This document shows positions 60,001-64,000 of a stretch of 64,000 nt of DNA, piece by piece (position 1 is the stretch's first letter; each line of letters opens with the position of its first letter). The DNA comes from Rhea pennata (Eukaryota > Chordata > Aves > Rheiformes > Rheidae). Position numbers and translations under genes: made by a program. Location: assembly GCF_028389875.1 (NCBI RefSeq), contig NC_084676.1:9936001-10000000 (forward strand), in the 5' to 3' direction. The notes below the pieces were generated by a model. The model saw only the letters and a program-made list of their open reading frames with translations. It was not told the origin of the DNA and searched no databases.

Positions 60001-61291
60001 CCTCTGCAGCCTCTCTGTCCTCTTACCAAAGCGCATCCAGCGGGACACGCCGCCTTTCTGCCCCACTGTGCCTGCTCCTCTCTCTTCTGCTGCTCCGTAG
60101 GGATTCTTCCTTCTTCGCTTCCGTGCCACAGAGGAGTTTACCGCCCGCGCCGGGGACGGGCAGAGCCAGGAGGTGCCGGACTGGGGACACGGGGCGGGGG
60201 GGAGCCCCCGGCCCCTTGCCGAGGAGGCTCCCGGGGCCCGCAGCGCACACCCCAGCGCCTGCGGCCGGAGGAGGCGGCCGGGGCCGGGGGCAGCGCTTCC
60301 CCGCGCGGGACAGGGCGCTGGGGGCAGCGGTGCGCAGCCTCGGCCGTCCGCTCGCTCCTGCCTGCGTTCCTGCATTAACAAGCTGCCTTTTGACTCTGCT
60401 TTAATTTCTCCTGTGTACTTTTTTCCCCTCCTCTTTCTTAATACGCTCAAGTGCGCTGTCAAATCTGCCTTCTCCTTCCCACCGGCTCGCCGGGAGCTGC
60501 TGCCGTCCGGGGCGGCGGGGGCCGGGCGGGGGTGGCCACAGGGAGCCGGCGCCCCGGCGCTGCGCCCCGGCCGAACGCTAACCTGCTCTCTGTCCCCCCA
60601 GGAAAGGCGGCCGTCCCTGCCCGCATGGACGCCGCGGCGCCAGGGCAGCGCCGACGGCTGGGCGAGCCCGGCCTCGGCGCCCGAGCTCGACGAGGGGCCG
60701 CCGGCGTCCCCGCCGCGGCCGGAGGCCGAGCCCACGGCCAGCCGCCGGATGCAAGCCCGGCTCGCCAGGAACGTCATCGACGCTGCCCGCAGGAAGAGCT
60801 CCTCTCCCAGAGCCCCGGCGCCGGAGGGCTCCCGGCCCTCTGCCCCGCCGGCCGGCCTGGCCACCACCGGCCTGCCGCGCTCCCTGCGGGCGCCGCCGGC
60901 CCGCGCCGCCCTGGGCGGCCCCCCCGCTGCCCCCAAGAGCCCCCCGCCGTCGCCCCAGGCCAACGGGCATGGCTGCGGCGCCAGCCCGCCGGGGCTCGGC
61001 ACGGCCACGGGCGCTGCGGCTCCCAGGGCCGCCGGCGCCGCCTCCTGCGCCAGCCCCCGGAGCCCGGGCGCCCGCAGGAGCGCCCTGCCAGCGCCCGCGG
61101 CCGGCACGCGCCCGCCCGCCGAGCGCTGCGCCTCCCGGTCCCCCACGGACTCGGACGTCTCCCTCGACTCCGAAGACTCGGGGGCCAGGAGCCCCGGCGT
61201 GCACGGCTTCAACATCTGCCCGCGGGGCTGGAGCGGGGGCCTGCGGCTGAGGCAGGGCGGGCTCCCGCCGGGGGCCCCCTGCACCTCCTAG
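47638..61291 (+). CDS. SYNPO: Synaptopodin (spliced; short and long C-terminal forms)
   Basis: Synaptopodin is a proline-rich actin-associated protein of podocyte foot processes and the dendritic spine apparatus. It binds alpha-actinin, stabilises RhoA signalling and is a 14-3-3 client. Coding exons read here are 47638-48091, 57547-59447 and 60602-61291. The first joins the second in phase 1. The main exon either runs on to its own stop (59445-59447) or splices after 59417 into the last exon. Possible proteins are 549 residues (from the internal ATG 57798, short end), 769 (same start, long end), 784 (N-terminal exon, short end) and 1004 (both). Conserved landmarks are LSRSASLSEKEPREAKARS, the VYLKEN block, PPTY and PPAY, the SRKSMFTFVEKPK block, FARRQSRMEKF and STRNAGIEPQ. 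Avian length is shorter than human (685 for the short form). Identity is well supported, but usage of the N-terminal exon is inferred. Confidence 0.9.
50119..50222 (+). repeat. 24-bp minisatellite, about four copies
   Basis: Units start at 50119, 50143, 50167 and 50191 (24 nt each, core GGGGTGRGGGGGAT), with a partial copy after. Alternate units resemble each other more than neighbours, suggesting a 48-nt higher-order unit. Confidence 0.88.
50340..50900. promoter_or_regulatory. CpG island, candidate alternative SYNPO promoter
   Basis: Extremely CG-dense, with sharp edges, in the long SYNPO intron upstream of the exon that carries the short-form start. A plausible site for an alternative first exon (inference). 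Confidence 0.4.
54588..54605 (+). repeat. (GGAA)n microsatellite
   Basis: Four to five perfect GGAA units. Confidence 0.85.
55131..55146 (+). repeat. Poly-G run (16 nt)
   Basis: Uninterrupted G homopolymer within the SYNPO intron. Confidence 0.93.
55370..57540. promoter_or_regulatory. CpG island before the main SYNPO exon
   Basis: About 2.2 kb of CG-dense sequence leading into the exon with the short-form start codon. It is the likeliest place for the promoter and first exon of the classic synaptopodin transcripts. The frame upstream of 57547 stays open to 57282 but shows no synaptopodin similarity, so it is read as intron. Confidence 0.45.
57547..59447 (+). CDS. SYNPO: SYNPO main coding exon (short-form stop)
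   Basis: Starts after a pyrimidine-rich acceptor. Upstream of the internal ATG it encodes LSRSASLSEKEPREAKARS, then QIAAQL and LLFHRRKQRLDE, all conserved in synaptopodins. Then come MEGDG (start of the short form), VYLKEN, EVHLTLAKPKPVKNRTARPF, PPTY, PPAY, SRKSMFTFVEKPK, EEPFALGAEAANF, KGAELFARRQSRMEKF and the end STRNAGIEPQVWKPSFYYK. The RxxS-type sites resemble kinase/14-3-3 motifs. The PPxY pair fits WW-domain partners such as MAGI-1. A donor (CAG|GTGTGG) after 59417 allows splicing to the last exon. Codon use is strongly GC-biased in the first half. Confidence 0.95.
57798..59447 (+). CDS. SYNPO: SYNPO short isoform from the internal start
   Basis: ATG at 57798 starts MEGDGSPGARRDGV, matching the position and the MEG start of the classic human form (MEGYSEEA). 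It encodes 549 residues ending at TAG 59445-59447. PPTY lies at 159-162 and PPAY at 178-181. Human short synaptopodin has 685 residues. The difference lies mostly between the VYLKEN block and the EVHLTLAK block, where the bird protein has a short Gly/Ala/Glu-rich linker. Confidence 0.85.
   Translation: MEGDGSPGARRDGVQTEASHREEPPAEPQQVPLSVYLKENMASAEGGQEQGTGRARGEAPGGGETRPACPPSAPAPEPRESGEGPGGERSAPAADAAAAALAAGRKPNGTHGRQYYEVHLTLAKPKPVKNRTARPFGTQASAVKSQPAEQRPAPEVPPPPTYAETLTSPPPLTRVRSPPAYSALYPPGEQKPLPGCGGGSLAPLPRTGILEESVARRANRKSMFTFVEKPKLGPNPDLLDLVQNADIKKKQKEQGEAGAEEEPFALGAEAANFLAGSAARGGQHLAPAEDAPAWSSCLKSPTIQPKPKIKPSHNLTEARGKGAELFARRQSRMEKFIIEAPSQPDLLRSPSPTMSLPPSWKYDASASVSPMVSRHPIKSPSRPSKTPPASLYGGSLMENELSQKELEISKHQPYQLQSSLFILSPSKSPLRSVPRGTPPPRPALPDAYSYPQQTSCPTSPLPPSPVWCRPVGPGAGRPPFSPFPAAAGVVPLPHEGQPGPGAQTDVPLASPCRLLSPRAKGGFQAPRPSYSTRNAGIEPQVWKPSFYYK
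59418..60601 (+). other. SYNPO: Alternative SYNPO intron (retained in the short form)
   Basis: A 1184-nt segment between the donor after 59417 and the acceptor AG at 60600-60601. The first 30 nt are coding in the short form. It has a short (GAAA)n tract near 59546-59562. No AATAAA or ATTAAA was found, so short-form mRNAs probably retain the intron and share the distal 3' end (inference). Confidence 0.75.
60602..61291 (+). CDS. SYNPO: SYNPO last exon (long-form C-terminus)
   Basis: Starts after TGTCCCCCCAG in phase 0 and reads ERRPSLPAW, matching the human long-form ERRESLP after the Q of AGIEAQ. The middle has MQARLARNVIDAARRKSSSP (human LQALLARNIINAARRKS) and a Pro/Ala-rich stretch. The end has SPTDSDVSLDSEDSGARSPG and GFNICPRGW, nearly the same as human. 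It encodes 229 residues with TAG at 61289-61291. The skeletal-muscle-type Synpo-T form is a C-terminal product of this region in mammals. Confidence 0.92.
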   Translation, partial: ERRPSLPAWTPRRQGSADGWASPASAPELDEGPPASPPRPEAEPTASRRMQARLARNVIDAARRKSSSPRAPAPEGSRPSAPPAGLATTGLPRSLRAPPARAALGGPPAAPKSPPPSPQANGHGCGASPPGLGTATGAAAPRAAGAASCASPRSPGARRSALPAPAAGTRPPAERCASRSPTDSDVSLDSEDSGARSPGVHGFNICPRGWSGGLRLRQGGLPPGAPCTS

Positions 61292-62995
61292 AGCGGCGAG
61301 CGCCGCGGCCCTGGGGGCCCTCGCGGCCGTGCCCGCGGCCAGCCCCGGCGCGGGCACCGGCGGCTTCGCCAGCTCTCGGCCCCGAGCGGGCCAAGGCGCC
61401 GGTCGTGCGGCCGGGCTTTGCCTTCCGACCCCGGGCGGCACCGTGTGGCTTCTGCGCATGCCCAGTAGCTGGCCAGAGTGCAAGACCGGCACGGCATGGC
61501 ACGGCACGAGGCCGGGAAGCCCCCAACGCCCCCCGCCCGGCAGAGCGTCCCCCACAGCGGCACAAGGGAGGCCACGAGCCCGCGGGCGGTGCGGGCTCCC
61601 TCGCCCTCCCGAGAGCCCGGAGCCGGGCACGGCCCCGTGGCGCCAAGGCGCATTGCGCGCCCCATGGCACGCGCCAGGCCCCTCCGCTCGCCCCACGCCG
61701 AGCCGTGAGGGTGCATCCCGCGCGCTGCCTCGGCAGCGCCTTCCCGGCTCCCCGACAAGGATGGGCGGCAGGAGGCGGGACGCGCGCCCGGGATGCGCGA
61801 AGCACGCCCGTCCCCGTGCCGGCCGCCAGCCCCGGCCCCCGCGGAGCAGCCGCCGCCTGCTCCGGCCGGTGCCCGGCTCCCCGGCGTGCCGCCGGGGTCA
61901 GGCGCCCGCCGCCTGCCGGGGAGCCCGCGGCCCCGCGCTATTTTTGCCGCCCTAACCTTTGCGGGCAGGGCTGTGCGCTCAGCGGGCCGAGGAGGGCGGC
62001 CGCGCGGCCGGGCCCCATCCGTCCCCCCGCGGCCGCCCCTTCCCCTGCCCGGCAGCGCCGGGAGCGGCCAGCGGCCCGGCTGCCGGTTCATACCGGCGTC
62101 GTTTCTATTCAGATTTTGCGAGAAGAAAAGTTGCTTTGCTGGTCCATTCCCCAACCCCCCAAGTCTTTGCTTTTTATTTTATTTTTTTATTTTTTTTTTC
62201 CTTTTGACTCCTTCTTGAAGAATTTTCCCCAGATTCTGGCGATCGAAGACAAAGCCAAGGTTATTTATTGTCACGCCAAGGAGACCCTTTGCTGCCCCCC
62301 CCGGCTCAGCCAAGGCAAGGAGGGGGCTGTCCCCATCCAGCCCCCCCAATATGTGGGGCCGAGCGGGGCCCGGCCGGCCGCGGGTGCTGGCTGGGAGAGG
62401 GCGGGAGGGTCCCGGACGTGGCGCAGGTTGCGGAGGGGTTGCGGGAGGTGTCGGTGCAGCGGGCAGTGTGGAGAGGGTCTCGCGGCTGGGACGGCGCCCC
62501 GCGGGGGAGCTCGGCTCCCGGCGAGGGGCTGGAGGGTGGCAGTGCCGGAGGGGGGCGCGCGGGGGGGTGCTGGCGAGAGGAGGGTGGCAGGGGCGGGTAT
62601 GCACGGAGAGCAGGGGGGCTGGGGAGAGCAGGAGGGCTGGGGAGAGCGGGGGGCCCCAGAGTGCCTGGCCGCCCGGGGAGGGGCACCCAGCGGCCCCGGG
62701 GCGCGGGGGGCCGGCGAGGGCACGACGCAGCCCCGCGCGTGGCAGCCCTCGGCCCAGGAGACGGGGCGCAGGCGGTGGCAGCTCCTGTCCTGGGGGGGGG
62801 ACACGCTTGGGCTGCCGGCGCTGGCACGTTGCCTTGAGGGGAGCCCGGGGTCACCCCCTTCCCCGGGACAGCCCGAGCGGAGCAGGCCGGCGCCCCGGGG
62901 CGGGAGGGCACGCGTCCCCCCTCCCGGCTGCTCCGACGGCCTTTCGCCACGCAGCTGTACCCCGGCGCGGAAATAAATTGCCTTTATCCCACCCG
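61292..62995 (+). other. SYNPO: SYNPO 3' UTR
   Basis: GC-rich sequence after the long-form stop, with a T-rich tract (62166-62205) and an AU-rich TTATTTATTG at 62262-62271, a possible stability element. It ends near the AATAAA at 62972. Large open frames in this stretch are GC-bias artefacts. Confidence 0.6.
62972..62977 (+). terminator. Candidate SYNPO poly(A) signal
   Basis: The only canonical AATAAA found after the SYNPO stop codons in the window, 1.68 kb past the long-form stop. Confidence 0.55.
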
Positions 62996-64000
62996 CCTGG
63001 CTCCTTTCTGCCCCTCGGGGCTCCGGGGCACCCACCGCCCGGCTGCCCCGACCCCCTGCCCGGGCTGCTTCGGCCCCTGCTATGGCGAGGCGGGGGCCTG
63101 GCTTCGGCGCTGCCGCAGCAGCTCCCTCCTTGACGCCAGCGCCCTGCTCCGAGCAGCCGCGTTTCCCGCTGCCCCCCGCGTGTCCCCTCCGAGGGGCAGC
63201 ACCCTGGAGCGGCCCCGCGGGCACGCGAGCGCGGCCGAGCGCTCCCCACACCGCACGCCTGCCCGCACGGCGGTGGGGTACGCGCGGGTGCACGCAGCGC
63301 CCGCGCACGGGCGGCCAGCGGCTGCGGCCGGCCGCGTCCCTGTCCCCGAGGGTCGGCCCTGCTCCGCCCCCTTTCTCAGCCAAAAATAACTGCTGTCCTG
63401 CAGCCGGCCCTTGGCACCCGGCTGCAGCCCAGCTCGGGGCGGGCGAGGGGCAGGGAGCCTGAGGGCTGCTGCCGAGGGCTCAGCAGGGCCACGGCGTGCT
63501 GGGGGCTGCAGCCTCCTCCCCAGCACTGCAGCAGAGCATCTTCGGTCCCCGGCACAGCAGGAGTCCGAGCTGTCCCCGGGCCAGGTAGGACAGGCAACGC
63601 GTGGGTGCGCGGGGCTTGGGGACACCCTCACCATGGCAGTGGGGACACCGTTGGGGGGGGGTGCAGCGGGGTCTCCCATGGCTGGTACCTGGGGGGAGAG
63701 GGCGCGGGGAGGCAGGCGAGGGGAGAGGCTGCCTGCCGGTCCCAGAGCGCGTCCCCGAGGGGAGGCTGTGCCGAGGCCAGCAGCACCTAACATTTAACGC
63801 AGAAGGATCCGGGCCCTTGCGCCAGGCGCTGTGCAGCCGCTGCCCCCGAGGGCCGCCCCCGGCCCGGGGCAGGGTGCCTTCCTGCAACGAGGCCCCAGCG
63901 CTGGCCTGCACCTGCAGGCAGGACGCAACGCCGCGCACGGCCCCTCTCCTTGCGCTCGCTGCCGAGACGGAGGCCCCGGCGGCGCAGGAGCGCGTTTGCA
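62996..64000. other. Sequence downstream of SYNPO, no gene seen
   Basis: CpG-rich spacer. In human the next gene on this strand is MYOZ3, but none of its exons was recognised here. Confidence 0.6.

Noticed and set aside
59917-61696. Long antisense frames (455 and 372 codons) opposite SYNPO
   Set aside because: They mirror the real exon on the other strand and show only Arg/Ala/Gly-rich sequence.
60451-62976. 841-codon frame across the SYNPO last exon and 3' UTR
   Set aside because: It is a different frame from the conserved synaptopodin long-form C-terminus and is a GC-rich shadow.

Overview
The window is vertebrate nuclear DNA and almost certainly avian. It has split genes with GT-AG introns, GC-rich CpG-dense spacers, and two 3'-end fragments of the CR1 LINE, which is the typical bird and reptile retroposon. 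I recognised two host genes by reading conserved protein segments, both on the + strand. NDST1 is heparan sulfate N-deacetylase/N-sulfotransferase 1. SYNPO is synaptopodin. The same NDST1-SYNPO order is found on human chromosome 5q33, so this is a conserved syntenic block. Short introns and high GC suggest a small, GC-rich bird chromosome (inference).

Layout. Positions 1-10311 lie upstream of the first coding exon of NDST1, most likely in its intron 1 or promoter region, with a CpG island near 7.25-8.13 kb. Positions 10312-23855 hold all 14 NDST1 coding exons. Every junction joins in frame to give an 877-residue protein with all key catalytic residues of both enzyme domains. The leader exon is unusual: it carries a string of overlapping upstream ORFs, an AU-rich tract and a 10-bp perfect hairpin just before the start codon. 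The NDST1 3' UTR follows to about 24.86 kb or 26.32 kb. From 26.3 to about 47.5 kb is a non-coding spacer with several CpG islands, AT-rich blocks that may be regulatory, a CR1 fragment, a 24-bp minisatellite and simple repeats.

SYNPO occupies about 47.5-63.0 kb. An N-terminal coding exon ends at 48091 with a phase-1 donor. After a 9.5-kb intron the main exon (57547-59447) follows, carrying the internal methionine of the classic short form, the PPxY motifs and the short-form stop codon. A donor 30 nt before that stop leads to a last exon (60602-61291) that encodes the long-form C-terminus. A candidate poly(A) signal lies at 62972. The last kilobase shows nothing recognisable.

The two genes do not form an operon or pathway. 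NDST1 acts in the Golgi, where it starts heparan sulfate modification. SYNPO organises actin in podocytes and dendritic spines. No prokaryotic, viral, CRISPR or clearly novel system is visible. The points most worth checking are translational control in the NDST1 leader and the isoform structure of SYNPO.
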